This document shows, piece after piece, positions 7,454 to 16,661 of a stretch of DNA of 64,000 bases. The notes beneath the pieces were generated by a model, which made no database searches, was not told the DNA's origin, and saw only the letters and a program-made list of their open reading frames with translations. A program made the translations under genes and the position numbers. The stretch is from assembly GCF_002237445.1 (NCBI RefSeq), contig NZ_CP022527.1, forward strand, positions 868,001 through 932,000. The letters are read 5' to 3'. Every line of letters begins with the position of its first letter. Within the stretch, counting starts at the first letter, position 1. The stretch comes from Neisseria sp. KEM232. GTDB lineage: Bacteria; Pseudomonadota; Gammaproteobacteria; Burkholderiales; Neisseriaceae.

Positions 7454-8878
7454 ATGTCCCAACCCGATTTCACTTTTTTCATCTACGACTACGAAAGTTT
7501 CGGCATCAGCCCCGCCGCCGACCGCCCCGCGCAGTTTGCCGGTATCCGCACCGACGCGGATTTCAACATCGTCGGCGAACCGGTCATGTTCTACTGCCGC
7601 CAAACAAGCGACTATCTGCCCTCGCCCGAAGCGGTGTTGCTTACGGGTATCACGCCGCAGGAATGCAACGCAAAAGGCGTGTCCGAGCCGGAATTTGCCG
7701 CGCGGATTTGGGCGGAGTTTGCCCGCCCCAACACCTGCATCATGGGCTTCAACAACATCCGCTACGACGATGAAATGACGCGCTACCTGTTTTATCGCAA
7801 CTTCATCGACCCCTACGAATACAGCTACAAAAACGGCAACTCGCGCTGGGATTTGCTCGATGTCGTCCGCGCCTGCTATGCGCTGCGCCCCGAGGGTATC
7901 GAGTGGCCGCGCGATTCAGACGGCCTGCCCGTGTTTAAGCTGGAACAACTCACCGCTGCCAACGGCATCGCCCACGAACACGCCCACGATGCAATGTCCG
8001 ACGTGTACGCCACCATCGAAACGGCCAAACTCATCAAGCAAAAACAGCCGCGCCTGTTCCAATATTTCTTTGAACACCACAGCAAAGAAGCACTCAAAGC
8101 CATGATCGACACCCAAGGCCTCACGCCGCTGGTGCACGTATCGGGCATGTTTGGCAACCGGCGCGGCAACACCGCCCTCATCGCGCCGCTGGCGTGGCAC
8201 CCCACCAACGCCAACGCGCTGATTGCCTGCGATTTGTCCGCCGACTTGGGCGATTTGCTGACCCTCGATGCCGACACCCTGCGCGAGCGGCTGTACAGCA
8301 AAAAAGAAACCCTGTTGGAACAAGGCATTCTGCCCGTGCCGCTCAAACTGGTGCACATCAACAAATGCCCGATACTCGCGCCGCTGAACACTTTGCGCGC
8401 CGAAGATGCCGAACGTTTGGGCATCAGCCGCGCCGAGTGCCTCGACAATCTCAAAGAGCTGCAAAGGCCGTCTGAAATCCGCAGCAAAGTACAGGCAATC
8501 TTCCGCCAAACGCGCGAATTTGCGCCCGGCGACAATGTGGAAACCGAGCTTTACAACGGCTTTTTCAGCCCCGCCGACAAAAACAGCATGACCGCCCTAC
8601 GCAGCCTGCCGCCCGAAAAACTCGCCGACAGCGGCCTGGTTTTCCAAGATACGCGCATCGGAAAGCTGCTGTTTCACTACCGCGCCCGCCATTTTTACCC
8701 CAGCCTCAGCCGCGCCGAACAAATCCGCTGGCAGAAATACCGCCGCAAAAAACTGGAAACCGCCCTGCCCGACTTCAGCCTGAGCCTGCAAAGCCTCGCC
8801 GAACAATACGCCGGCAATCCCGACAAACTCATGCTCCTGCAAGACTTGTACGAGTACGCCGAAAAGCTGGTTGGCTGA
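7454..8878 (+). CDS. sbcB: Exodeoxyribonuclease I
   Basis: A 3'-5' single-strand DNA exonuclease of the DEDDh superfamily, acting in recombination and mismatch repair. The 474 residues match the E. coli length (475). Motif ExoI is FIYDYESFG (Asp12, Glu14). ExoII lies in FNNIRYDDE. ExoIII with the catalytic His and Asp is HAHDAMSDVYAT near residue 180. The ExoI C-terminal domain follows with LPVPLKLVHINKCPILAPL. It lies 56 bp after mfd on the same strand, making a small DNA-repair pair. A DUS encodes RPSE within the C-terminal half. Confidence 0.95.
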   Translation: MSQPDFTFFIYDYESFGISPAADRPAQFAGIRTDADFNIVGEPVMFYCRQTSDYLPSPEAVLLTGITPQECNAKGVSEPEFAARIWAEFARPNTCIMGFNNIRYDDEMTRYLFYRNFIDPYEYSYKNGNSRWDLLDVVRACYALRPEGIEWPRDSDGLPVFKLEQLTAANGIAHEHAHDAMSDVYATIETAKLIKQKQPRLFQYFFEHHSKEALKAMIDTQGLTPLVHVSGMFGNRRGNTALIAPLAWHPTNANALIACDLSADLGDLLTLDADTLRERLYSKKETLLEQGILPVPLKLVHINKCPILAPLNTLRAEDAERLGISRAECLDNLKELQRPSEIRSKVQAIFRQTREFAPGDNVETELYNGFFSPADKNSMTALRSLPPEKLADSGLVFQDTRIGKLLFHYRARHFYPSLSRAEQIRWQKYRRKKLETALPDFSLSLQSLAEQYAGNPDKLMLLQDLYEYAEKLVG

Positions 8879-9040
8879 CCGCCTATCGCGCTGCGTAAGA
8901 AATAACCGTCAGGCCGTCTGAATAATCTCGCAGGTATGTGAATTTATTGTTTAGACCCAAGTCCCGATAGATTCTTAAAGAGGGGTAGTTTTAGCTTTTT
9001 TGCTCATTTTGCAGAACTCCAATTGAATGGGCGCAATATA
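8879..9040. other. Intergenic, no gene recognised
   Basis: About 160 bp between sbcB and a converging gene. One AG-DUS lies near 8922, followed by an AT-richer stretch unlike its neighbours (8940-9020). No open frame longer than about ten codons and no tRNA-like structure was seen. It may be the worn end of an insertion sequence, but I cannot identify it. Confidence 0.4.
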
Positions 9041-9083
9041 AGGCCGTCTGAACACCCGAAAGGGTTTTCAGACGGCCTTTTTC
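9041..9083. terminator. Bidirectional DUS-pair terminator
   Basis: Inverted AG-DUS pair (arms at 9041-9052 and 9067-9078) followed by a short T-run on the plus strand, between convergent sbcB and the gene ending at 9128. Confidence 0.7.
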
Positions 9084-9090
9084 AAACAGT

Positions 9091-9127
9091 CTTTCGGAAA
9101 CGTCAACCCCGCGCAGGCGGGGGCGGC
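9091..9127. repeat. dRS3-type repeat fragment
   Basis: The cggaaacgtcaaccccgcg segment followed by an inverted cgcgggg/ggcgggg arm matches the tail of a repeat seen elsewhere at 16232, 33901, 35376 and 59406. dRS3 repeats are short neisserial inverted repeats. Here the repeat abuts the 3' end of the next gene. Confidence 0.6.
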
Positions 9128-10648
9128 CTAACGTATCACGTTGCGCCAGTCCTGTTCAAAATAATTCACCAACGCCTGTGTGTTCAGATAGTTGGGTTCG
9201 ACTTCGCGCCGCGCCATGTCGGGCGGGAAGCGGAACATTTCGGCGGCGGTGTCGGCGTTGAGGTAGCGCGTGGGTACGTCAAACCGCTGCGGCACGGCAA
9301 AATCCGTGTTGAAACCGGCCAGCACAAAGCCCCATTCGCCAAACGAAGGTACATACACATGATAGGGCGCGGTGTGGAGTCCGGCCGCTTCGAGCGTGGC
9401 GACCACCGACCAGAAGGCATTGGGTGCGAAATAGGGTGAGGTGGATTGGACGACGATTTTGCCCTGCGGCGCGAGATGGCGGGCGACGAGGCGGTACATC
9501 GGTACGGAGTAGAGTTTGCCCAGCGAAAAATTCGACGGGTCGGGCAAGTCGATGATAATCACGTCGAATTTCTGCGGCGCGGTTTCCAGCCATTTGGCGG
9601 CATCGTCGTTGATGACGCGCATTTTCGGGTGCGACAGAGAGCCGTGGTTGAGCGCGCTTAGGGTGGCGGAATTTTTGAATACGGCGGTCATGTCGGGGTC
9701 TAAATCGACCAGCGTGATTTGCTTGACCTGCGGATATTTCAACACTTCGCGTGCGGCCAGGCCGTCGCCGCCGCCGAGTATCAAAACGTGTTCGGCGCGT
9801 GAGGCTGTCTGCATGGCGGGCAACACCAGGGCTTCGTGGTAACGGGCTTCGTCGCGCGAGGAAAATTGCAGGTTACCGTTGATATAAAGCCGCGTGTCGT
9901 CTTTCCAGCGCGTGACCACCAGCCGCTGGTAGGGCGAGTGGCTTTCAAATACAACCGGGTCGCCGAAGTAGCTTTGTTCGGCTTTGAAAGTGATTTGGTT
10001 GGCGTAAACAAAGGCGGCGGCGAGCGCGGCGAGTACGAGAAAGGCGCGCAGGCGGATGGCGCGGTAGCGGGGCAGCTCGGCTTGGAACACGCGGGCGGTG
10101 AGATAAGCGACGGCGGCGTTTAACAGGCCGAACAGCAAGGCCGAACGCGCCATGCCCAGCTTGGGCGCGAGCACCAGCGGAAACAGCAGCGATACGGCCA
10201 ACGCGCCGAGATAGTCGAAGGTTAATACGCGCGAGACGAGTTCCTTAAAATCCGTATCGCGGCGGTTGAGCACGCGCATCACCAGCGGAATTTCCATGCC
10301 GACTACCGTGCCGACTATCAGCACAAAGGCGTAAAGCAGCGTGCGGAACGGCGCGGCCGACAGCCCGAAGGCGACAAACAGAGCCAGCGCCGACAGCCCG
10401 CCGATGATGCCCACCAGCAATTCGATTTCGACAAAACGCGAGAGCGTGTCTTCTTCTTTGATGTATCGGGTCAGGTGCGCGCCGATGCCCATCGAGAAAA
10501 GATACAGGCCGATAACCGACGAAAACTGCAAAATGCTGTCGCCCAAAAGATAGCTCGCCAGCGCGGCGATGATGAGTTCGTAAGCCAGGCCGCAGCTGGC
10601 AACGATGAAAACGGAGATGATGAGGATGCGTTGGGACTGGGATTTCAT
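9128..10648 (-). CDS. Membrane-anchored spermidine-synthase-like protein
   Basis: Encodes 506 residues. The first about 220 residues hold some seven hydrophobic segments (for example ILIISVFIVASCGLAYELII and LLVGIIGGLSALALFVAFGL). The C-terminal half is a spermidine-synthase fold. It has the SAM-type glycine motif LILGGGDGLAAREVLKYP, the acidic VDLDPDM and the D(L/P)DPS segment in IIIDLPDPSNFSLGKLYS. Fused membrane/aminopropyltransferase-like proteins are widespread, and their substrate is usually unproven. No S-adenosylmethionine decarboxylase gene is in the window. A second, soluble paralogue lies at 16662. Start ATG at 10648. Confidence 0.85.
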   Translation of the reverse strand: MKSQSQRILIISVFIVASCGLAYELIIAALASYLLGDSILQFSSVIGLYLFSMGIGAHLTRYIKEEDTLSRFVEIELLVGIIGGLSALALFVAFGLSAAPFRTLLYAFVLIVGTVVGMEIPLVMRVLNRRDTDFKELVSRVLTFDYLGALAVSLLFPLVLAPKLGMARSALLFGLLNAAVAYLTARVFQAELPRYRAIRLRAFLVLAALAAAFVYANQITFKAEQSYFGDPVVFESHSPYQRLVVTRWKDDTRLYINGNLQFSSRDEARYHEALVLPAMQTASRAEHVLILGGGDGLAAREVLKYPQVKQITLVDLDPDMTAVFKNSATLSALNHGSLSHPKMRVINDDAAKWLETAPQKFDVIIIDLPDPSNFSLGKLYSVPMYRLVARHLAPQGKIVVQSTSPYFAPNAFWSVVATLEAAGLHTAPYHVYVPSFGEWGFVLAGFNTDFAVPQRFDVPTRYLNADTAAEMFRFPPDMARREVEPNYLNTQALVNYFEQDWRNVIR

Positions 10649-10848
10649 GTTTCAGACGGCCTCGACGGAAGCGGGCGATTATACGGCAAACGCAGCGGGA
10701 GGCCGTCTGAAAAACGGGGCGGCTTTCAGACGGCCTCTGCGCTTGGCCGCGGCACTATACTTTTTGCTTATGCCGTTGTGCCGATAAAGCCGTCTTGGCG
10801 CTTTCTGTATCATTCCTTACCCTGATTTACACAACATAACGCAAACCC

Positions 10849-13176
10849 ATGAACGCCAAAATTCTTTTTTGTTCGGCCGCCTCTTTGCTGGCGGCCTTTC
10901 CCGTGTCTGCTGCCGAAACGCAGGAAGGCGGCGCGCAGGAGAGTGCCGTATCCGGCGGGCAGCTCGAAACCGTACGCGTACAAGGACGCAACCGTTCCAC
11001 CCGAACCGAAAACCGCGATTCCTTCACCACCTCCGCCATGCGCACCACCACCGGCCTTGCGCTTTCGCCCAAAGAAACCCCACAGTCGGTCAGCGTGATT
11101 ACCAAAACCCAGCTCGACGGCCGCGGCATCAGCAATCTCGAAGACGCACTACGCACCACCACCGGCGTAACCGTACTGCGCGATTCCGACCGCGCCCGTT
11201 TCCAATCGCGCGGTTTTTATATCGACCAAATCGAAGAAGACGGCATTTCTTCTTCCATTTCCGGCTTTGTCGGCGACACCATCCACAACGCCGAAAGCCT
11301 TACCGACCTTGCCCTGTACGACCACATTGAAGTCGTGCGCGGCGCAACCGGTCTCACCCAGGCCGACGGCGAACCCGGCGGCACCGTCAACGCCGTGCGC
11401 AAACGCCCCACCGCCGAGCGCACATTCGGCGGCAACATCAGCTTCGGCCGCTATGATGCCTACCGCGCCGACATTGACGCTTCAGGCAGCCTGAACGGCA
11501 GCGGCAGCATCCGCGGCCGTTTTGTTGCCGCCGGCGAAAAATCCGGGTCGTTCACCGAGCGCGTCAACAGCCGCCAGCGTCTGCTTTACGGCGTGATGGA
11601 TTTCGATCTCGGCGACAATACCATTCTCACCGCCGGCGCGATGCACCAGCACCGCGATGCCGTGCCCGACGTGTTCGGCCTGCCGCGCGGCAGCGTCGAT
11701 CACCCGCTGGATCTGCCGCGCAACAGCTACTCCGGTGCATATTGGAACGACAGCCGTTTTAGCAAACTCAACTTTTTCACCGAACTGCGCCACCAGTTTA
11801 ACGACAACTGGCGGCTTACCAGCACCCTCGACTACCGCCGCGACCGCGCTTTCCGCGAATACTCCGCACTCAACAGTACCCAAGTCTGGCAGAACAGCAA
11901 CGGCACCATCTTCACCAGTGGCAGCCGCCGCTCCGACAACGATGCTAAACAGCTCGTCTTCCAAAACATTCTTACCGGCCGTTTCCAAGCACTCGGCCGC
12001 AGCCACGACGTGTTCGCCACCTACAGCTACAACCGCCGCCGCACCGAATCCGAAACCATGCAGCACTGGGATTTGTGGCTCGATCCCAATGATCCGAACA
12101 ACCAATTCTGCGCCGGCATGGGCTGGCCGCGCTGGTGTGATCCCATGCTCAGCCGCGATTTTCCGCTCAAACCGTTTAACGGCGCACTGATTCCCCGTCC
12201 TCAATGGGACAAACTCGCCGAACTGGACTACCGCTACAACCCCATCCACCGCCGCCAGGAAGAAAAAACCGTCTCGCACGCCGTCAGCGCAGGCATCCGC
12301 TTCAACCCCACCGACAAGCTGCACATTCTTGCGGGTGGCCGCTATACCCGCTGGAGCTACCGTCTTGATGCCTACAACATCCTACGGTCCGACCAACCCA
12401 AATACCTTGAAGACCTCGCCCAAGACAGCAAACGCAGCCGTTTCGTTCCCTATTTGGGCATCACCTGGGACATCACCCCTCAGCAAAGCCTGTATGCCAG
12501 CTACACTTCCATCTTCAAACCCCAGCTTGACAAACGCGGCGCAGGCGGCAACTACCTGCCGCCCGTAACCGGCACCAACTATGAAATCGGCTGGAAAACC
12601 GCCCTGCGGCAAAACCGCCTCAACACTGCCGTCGCCCTCTTTTGGATAGACCAGAAAAACCGCGCCGTCTTCTCGCACGACGACGACGGCATCGCCGTGT
12701 ACAACAACAGCGGCCGCGTCGTCAGCCGGGGCATGGACGCCGAAATCTCCGGCCACCTCACCGACAACTGGCAGCTGTTTGCCGGCTACACCCTCAACGC
12801 CAGCAAACACCGCAACACCGGCGACGAAGGCGAAGCCGGCGCGAATTACAGCCGCCACACCCCGCGCCACATCTTCCGCCTCTACACCCGCTACCGCCTG
12901 CCCGGCGCGGCGGCCAAATGGAGCATAGGCGGCGGCCTCAGCAGCCAGAGCCGCACCTCCGACTACTACGACCAGCCCCACCTGCGCCAGGGCGGCTACA
13001 CCCTGTGGAACGCCGACATCCAATACCGGCCCACCCCCAACATCCGCCTCAGCCTCATCGGCAACAACCTGTTTGACAAGCATTACTTTGAAAACAACGC
13101 CAACCGCAGCAACGGCGGCTACAACTTCTACGGTACCCCGCGCACGCTGACCTTCAAAGTCAATTGGCAGTTTTAA
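10849..13176 (+). CDS. TonB-dependent siderophore receptor
   Basis: Outer-membrane gated channel for a ferric siderophore. The 775-residue precursor has a signal peptide ending near FPVSAA, then a possible TonB box (ETVRV). The plug domain contains ETPQSVSVITKTQL, ALRTTTGVTVLRD and the conserved EVVRGATGL...GEPGGTVN stretch. A 22-strand-type barrel follows, with the terminal aromatic residue (NWQF) recognised by the Bam machinery. The plug motifs are those of the FhuE/FoxA/FpvA subfamily, so hydroxamate or pyoverdine-type ligands are plausible but not proven. I could not see a convincing Fur box in the about 200 bp upstream. Barrel codons are uniformly GC-rich like the neighbours. Confidence 0.93.
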   Translation: MNAKILFCSAASLLAAFPVSAAETQEGGAQESAVSGGQLETVRVQGRNRSTRTENRDSFTTSAMRTTTGLALSPKETPQSVSVITKTQLDGRGISNLEDALRTTTGVTVLRDSDRARFQSRGFYIDQIEEDGISSSISGFVGDTIHNAESLTDLALYDHIEVVRGATGLTQADGEPGGTVNAVRKRPTAERTFGGNISFGRYDAYRADIDASGSLNGSGSIRGRFVAAGEKSGSFTERVNSRQRLLYGVMDFDLGDNTILTAGAMHQHRDAVPDVFGLPRGSVDHPLDLPRNSYSGAYWNDSRFSKLNFFTELRHQFNDNWRLTSTLDYRRDRAFREYSALNSTQVWQNSNGTIFTSGSRRSDNDAKQLVFQNILTGRFQALGRSHDVFATYSYNRRRTESETMQHWDLWLDPNDPNNQFCAGMGWPRWCDPMLSRDFPLKPFNGALIPRPQWDKLAELDYRYNPIHRRQEEKTVSHAVSAGIRFNPTDKLHILAGGRYTRWSYRLDAYNILRSDQPKYLEDLAQDSKRSRFVPYLGITWDITPQQSLYASYTSIFKPQLDKRGAGGNYLPPVTGTNYEIGWKTALRQNRLNTAVALFWIDQKNRAVFSHDDDGIAVYNNSGRVVSRGMDAEISGHLTDNWQLFAGYTLNASKHRNTGDEGEAGANYSRHTPRHIFRLYTRYRLPGAAAKWSIGGGLSSQSRTSDYYDQPHLRQGGYTLWNADIQYRPTPNIRLSLIGNNLFDKHYFENNANRSNGGYNFYGTPRTLTFKVNWQF

Positions 13177-13192
13177 GCCGCCTACAATCGGC

Positions 13193-13465
13193 AAGGCAGC
13201 CTGAAAGCCTTTTCAGGCTGCCTTTTGCAAACAAACGGACGGTTTCAGACCGCATTCCCCATACTGATCCGCAGGCCGTCTGAAAAACCTTTCAGACGGC
13301 CTTTCGGCAATGGGCGGATACTTTCAGACGGTCTGCCCGAACCATCATAAATGCCGTCTGAAAGCCCGTTTTTTGCTTTCAGACGGCCTCTTTTCTGAAT
13401 TATTCCAACGGCGGCGCGGAAAGCAAAAGGCCGTCTGAAAACCTTAAAACGGTTTCAGACGGCCT
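13193..13465. repeat. Cluster of inverted uptake-sequence hairpins
   Basis: Four separate inverted repeats lie in about 270 bp between convergent genes. One is a king-type pair (AGGCAGCCTGAA, 13193-13226), then AG-DUS pairs at 13273-13304 and 13428-13465, and a mixed ATGCCGTCTGAA/AG-DUS pair at 13351-13389. Together they form redundant terminators for the receptor gene and the transporter gene. No coding sequence is evident in this gap. Confidence 0.75.
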
Positions 13466-13487
13466 CTGACAAACTAAGCAACGGCGT

Positions 13488-14900
13488 TTACATCAAAAAG
13501 AAATACGCCCACGCCGCTACCAGCGCGATGCTGAGGATATTGAGCACCATGCCCACTTTGAGCATATCGCGCTGGGTGACGATGCCGGTACCGAACACAA
13601 TCGCATTCGGCGGCGTGGCTACGGGCAGCATAAAGGCACAGGAGGCACCGATGCCGATGATGAGCACCATCACTTCCTTGGGCATACCCATCTGTTCGGC
13701 CACGCTGGCGAACACCGGCACGAGCAGGGCGGCGGAGGCGGTGTTGCTGGTGAATTCGGTGAGGAAGATGATGAAGGCGGACACGGCGAGGATCACGATA
13801 AAGGGATGCGCCAGCACGAAGGTGCTCGCCATTTCCTGCCCCAGCGCGGCGGAGGCGCCCGATTTTTGCAGCAGCGTGCTCAGGGTGATGCCGCCGCCAA
13901 AGAGCAGCAGCACGCCCCAGTCGGTATTGCGCGCCACTTCGCGCCAGCGTACCACGCCGAAAATCACCACGGCTACGGCGGCGGTGAGGGCGACGAAAGA
14001 GTCGGGGCTGGAAATGCCCAGCTCTTTTTTCAGCGTGTCGCCGAAGATCCACGCCACGGCGGCAGCCAGGAAAATCAGCATGGCAATCACACGGTGCAGC
14101 GTCCACGGGATGTCTTCGTGCTCCACCTCTACTTTGGCCGACAAATTGGGCTTGAGCACGATAAACAGCGAAAACAGCATCAGCGGCAAAAGCGCCAGCA
14201 TCATCGGCAGGCCGAACTTCATCCAGCCGGCAAAATCCAAATTCAGCGCTTTGGCGGCAATCGCGTTGGGCGGCGAACCGACCACCGTGCCCAGGCCGCC
14301 GATGCTGGCGCAGTAGGCGATGCCCAAAAGCACGAAGACAAAGGTGTTGCGGTCTTTTTCCTTGTCCAGATGGCTCATCAGCCCCATTGCCAGCGGCAGC
14401 ATCATCGCCGCCGTGGCCGTGTTGCTGATCCACATCGACAAAAAGGCGGTAACGGCAAACAGCAGGTGCACGGCGACAAAAGTATTGCCGCGCGAGAGCG
14501 AAATCAGCCACACGGCGATTTTGCGGTCGAGCTTCTGCATATGCAGCGCCGTCGCCAGCGCAAAGCCGCCGAAAAACACATAGATAATCGGATCGGCAAA
14601 GCCCGCCAGCGCGGCCTTGGTGTCCATATCGGGGATTTTGAACAGAATGGCAAACAGCGGCACGATCAGCGCGGTCACGGTAATGTGCACCGCTTCGGTA
14701 AACCACATAATCGCCACGAAGGCCAAAATGGTCAGCCCCTTATTGACATCGCTGTCGTAGGGCAGGATTTGGTAGAGCACCGCACTGATAAGCGCGGCAA
14801 CGATGGCGATCACCAGCCCGCGAAAATCGGTTATCGGCGCCTGCGCGCTCAATAACTCGACGTTTTCCGGCTGCTGTTCGCTTTTCGGTTTGTCGGTCAT
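13488..14900 (-). CDS. SLC13/DASS family anion:Na+ symporter (dicarboxylate/sulfate type)
   Basis: Inner-membrane secondary transporter of 470 residues. The ATG at 14900 is chosen because GGAGAG lies about eight bases upstream; the longer frame to 15116 lacks support. Multiple membrane spans carry the two DASS signature repeats, each with an SNT motif: MWISNTATAAMMLPLA in the N-half and TEFTSNTASAALLVPVF in the C-half. It also has GTVVGSPPNAIAAK and PVATPPNAIVFGTG, which form the substrate/Na+ clamp. Likely substrates are C4-dicarboxylates or related anions; sulfate is less likely. Confidence 0.88.
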   Translation of the reverse strand: MTDKPKSEQQPENVELLSAQAPITDFRGLVIAIVAALISAVLYQILPYDSDVNKGLTILAFVAIMWFTEAVHITVTALIVPLFAILFKIPDMDTKAALAGFADPIIYVFFGGFALATALHMQKLDRKIAVWLISLSRGNTFVAVHLLFAVTAFLSMWISNTATAAMMLPLAMGLMSHLDKEKDRNTFVFVLLGIAYCASIGGLGTVVGSPPNAIAAKALNLDFAGWMKFGLPMMLALLPLMLFSLFIVLKPNLSAKVEVEHEDIPWTLHRVIAMLIFLAAAVAWIFGDTLKKELGISSPDSFVALTAAVAVVIFGVVRWREVARNTDWGVLLLFGGGITLSTLLQKSGASAALGQEMASTFVLAHPFIVILAVSAFIIFLTEFTSNTASAALLVPVFASVAEQMGMPKEVMVLIIGIGASCAFMLPVATPPNAIVFGTGIVTQRDMLKVGMVLNILSIALVAAWAYFFLM

Positions 14901-15117
14901 GGAAATCTCTCCCGGGTTGGATTTTTCTTGCGGCGGTTTACCCGCCTGCCGCATAAGATAACATAAGTTTACACGGCTGCGCAAAAGGATTGCGCGAACG
15001 GCGGGAGGCCGTCTGAAAAAGGCTGCGGAACGGCTTTGCGGGCGGCACAAGGGCAGGGCGGCAGACACAAGGCCGTCTGAAAAGCGGGGGCTGCGTGTTT
15101 GGCGGTGGCAAGGCAAA

Positions 15118-15155
15118 AGGCCGTCTGAAAGCCCTGTTTCGGGTTTCAGACGGCC
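15118..15155. terminator. DUS-pair hairpin between minus-strand genes
   Basis: Inverted AG-DUS arms with a GC-rich loop, immediately downstream (minus strand) of the YeiH-family gene. A further single DUS follows at once. Confidence 0.6.
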
Positions 15156-15180
15156 TTTTCAGACGGCCTGTTTGCCCGCA

Positions 15181-16206
15181 TCAGGCAAACAGGCGGCAGG
15201 CCGCGTAGGAGAGCGCGCCGCCGCCGATCAGCAGCCAGAGCGCCAAAAGGGCGGCCAGCAGCAGAGGGCGCATCCCCGCCTGACGCACGCTCTGCCAGCG
15301 CGTGCTGAAACCGAGGGCGCACATCGCCACCGTCAGCAGAAAAGTGTCGGCCTGCAAAATGCCGCCGTGCAGCGCTGCGGGCAGCGGTATGAAGCTGTTG
15401 AACACCGCCGCCGCGAGAAAACCGAGGGCAAACCACGGCACGGACGCGCCGCCGCCGCCCGCATCCGCGCCGCCGTTAAAATGCCGCATCAGGCGCGGCA
15501 GCAGCAGCAAAAAGGGCGCGAGCAGCAGCACGCGGATCATTTTGGTAATCACCGCCACGTCGGCCGTTACCGGGTTCGCCGCCGCGCCTGCCGCCGCCAC
15601 CTGCGCCACTTCGTGCACCGTCGCGCCCGTGTAGATGCCCCAGCCAAACCACGCGGCAGCGGGCGCATCGTGCGGCAGCAGCGCCGCCGCCATCAGGGGA
15701 TAAACAAACATCGCCAGCGTGCCGAACACCACCACCGTCGCCACCGCCACGCCCACGGCCGCCTCTTTCGCCTTCAACACCGGCTGCGCCGCCAGCACAG
15801 CCGCCGCGCCGCAAATCGCGCTGCCCGCGCCCACCAGCGCCGCCGTGTCGGCATCCAGCCGCAGCCGTCTGCCCAGATACAGCGCCAGCACAAACGTGCC
15901 CGCCACAACGCACACATCCGCCAAAAGCGCCGGCCAGCCCGCGTAAAGCAGCTGCGGCACGGTGATGCGGAAACCGTAAAACACGATGCCCAGCCGCAGC
16001 AGCGTGCCCTTGGCAAACAGCACGGCATCGCCCAAAGCCGCCGTGTGGCGGTTAAGCGGGCTGTTGCCCGCCGCCATGCCCAGCACGATGGCGAGCGTCA
16101 GCGGGCTGACGCCCGACTCGCGGAAAAACGGCAGCGAAGCGGCGGCCATGCACAGCACGGCCACCGCCGCAAAGGGAATCAGTGTGTGGATTTTTTGGGG
16201 GGACAT
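15181..16206 (-). CDS. YeiH/UPF0324 family membrane protein (putative sulfate exporter)
   Basis: The 341-residue protein has about nine to eleven membrane spans and the family landmarks SPLTLAIVLGMAAGN, LRLGIVFYGFRIT, GAGSAICGAAAVLAAQPV, GIYTGATVHEVAQVAAAG and KMIRVLLLAPFLL. The family is often annotated as a sulfate exporter, but direct evidence is thin. A GGAGAAAACC ribosome site precedes the ATG at 16206. It reads in the same direction as the DASS transporter, separated by about 280 bp containing terminator-like DUS pairs, so it is probably a separate unit. Confidence 0.85.
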   Translation of the reverse strand: MSPQKIHTLIPFAAVAVLCMAAASLPFFRESGVSPLTLAIVLGMAAGNSPLNRHTAALGDAVLFAKGTLLRLGIVFYGFRITVPQLLYAGWPALLADVCVVAGTFVLALYLGRRLRLDADTAALVGAGSAICGAAAVLAAQPVLKAKEAAVGVAVATVVVFGTLAMFVYPLMAAALLPHDAPAAAWFGWGIYTGATVHEVAQVAAAGAAANPVTADVAVITKMIRVLLLAPFLLLLPRLMRHFNGGADAGGGGASVPWFALGFLAAAVFNSFIPLPAALHGGILQADTFLLTVAMCALGFSTRWQSVRQAGMRPLLLAALLALWLLIGGGALSYAACRLFA

Positions 16207-16231
16207 GGTTTTCTCCTTTGTTGTTTTGTTT

Positions 16232-16290
16232 TTTCACTTCGTTGAAACTGCGCTTTCAGAAACGTCATTCCCGAGCAGGTGGGAGTGGCC
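16232..16290. repeat. Dispersed repeat with dRS3-like tail
   Basis: A unit beginning ttcacttcgttgaaactgcg, then ctttcagaaacgtcattccc and a degenerate inverted gggag arm. Close relatives occur at 35376, 59406 and (inverted) 33901; partial copies lie at 47571, 56203 and 57828. Confidence 0.6.
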
Positions 16291-16391
16291 AAAACCGCAG
16301 GGTGCGGCTTCGCACGGCGGGCTATCTTAACACCGATTTACTTTATGACGGCAGGGGAGGGCGTGAGGAGAAGAGGGAAGAGGCCGTCTGA

Positions 16392-16436
16392 AAAACGGCA
16401 AAGGACTTCTGTTGTGCAGAAGCCCTTTGCCGTTTT
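16392..16436 (-). terminator. Long near-perfect hairpin terminator
   Basis: Twenty-base arms pair with a single mismatch around a five-base loop (left arm starts aaaacggcaaagg). On the minus strand a T-run and then a DUS follow. It would end transcripts coming from the 17.4-16.5 kb gene(s). It is an unusually long terminator stem for this window. Confidence 0.75.
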
Positions 16437-16482
16437 CATTTCTTTGAAACCTTGTTTTCAGACGGCCGGATATGTCGGATAT

Positions 16483-16621
16483 TCAGTTGCGCTTGAATTT
16501 TTTCGGCAGGTTGACCCGGGCGGTTTTGTGTTTTTGTTCCAGCCTGTCGGGCGCGGAAATATCTTGTAGGTTTTTGGCGTAGACGGTGTGTTTTGCCGCA
16601 TCCGAATAGGTTTTCAGACGG
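16483..16621 (-). pseudogene. Possible coding remnant downstream of the spermidine-synthase-like gene
   Basis: On the minus strand an open frame without a start codon reads LKTYSDAAKHTVYAKNLQ, then DISAPDRLEQKHKTARVNLP, and stops at 16483-16485 just before the long hairpin. The lysine-rich, protein-like composition and a terminator directly after its stop suggest the tail of a small gene. It lost its beginning, possibly by exchange at the DUS pair around 16615-16640. I do not recognise the family. It could be chance. Confidence 0.3.
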
Positions 16622-16661
16622 CCTTTGCGGCCGTCTGAAAACAAAAAACGGAAAACGCCGT

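Noticed and set aside
8940..9020. Possible IS end or tRNA fragment
   Set aside because: No cloverleaf, no transposase codons and no matching second end in the window.
13193..13465. Repeated hairpins suggestive of a CRISPR array
   Set aside because: The repeats are inverted DUS pairs with irregular spacing and no spacers of constant length.
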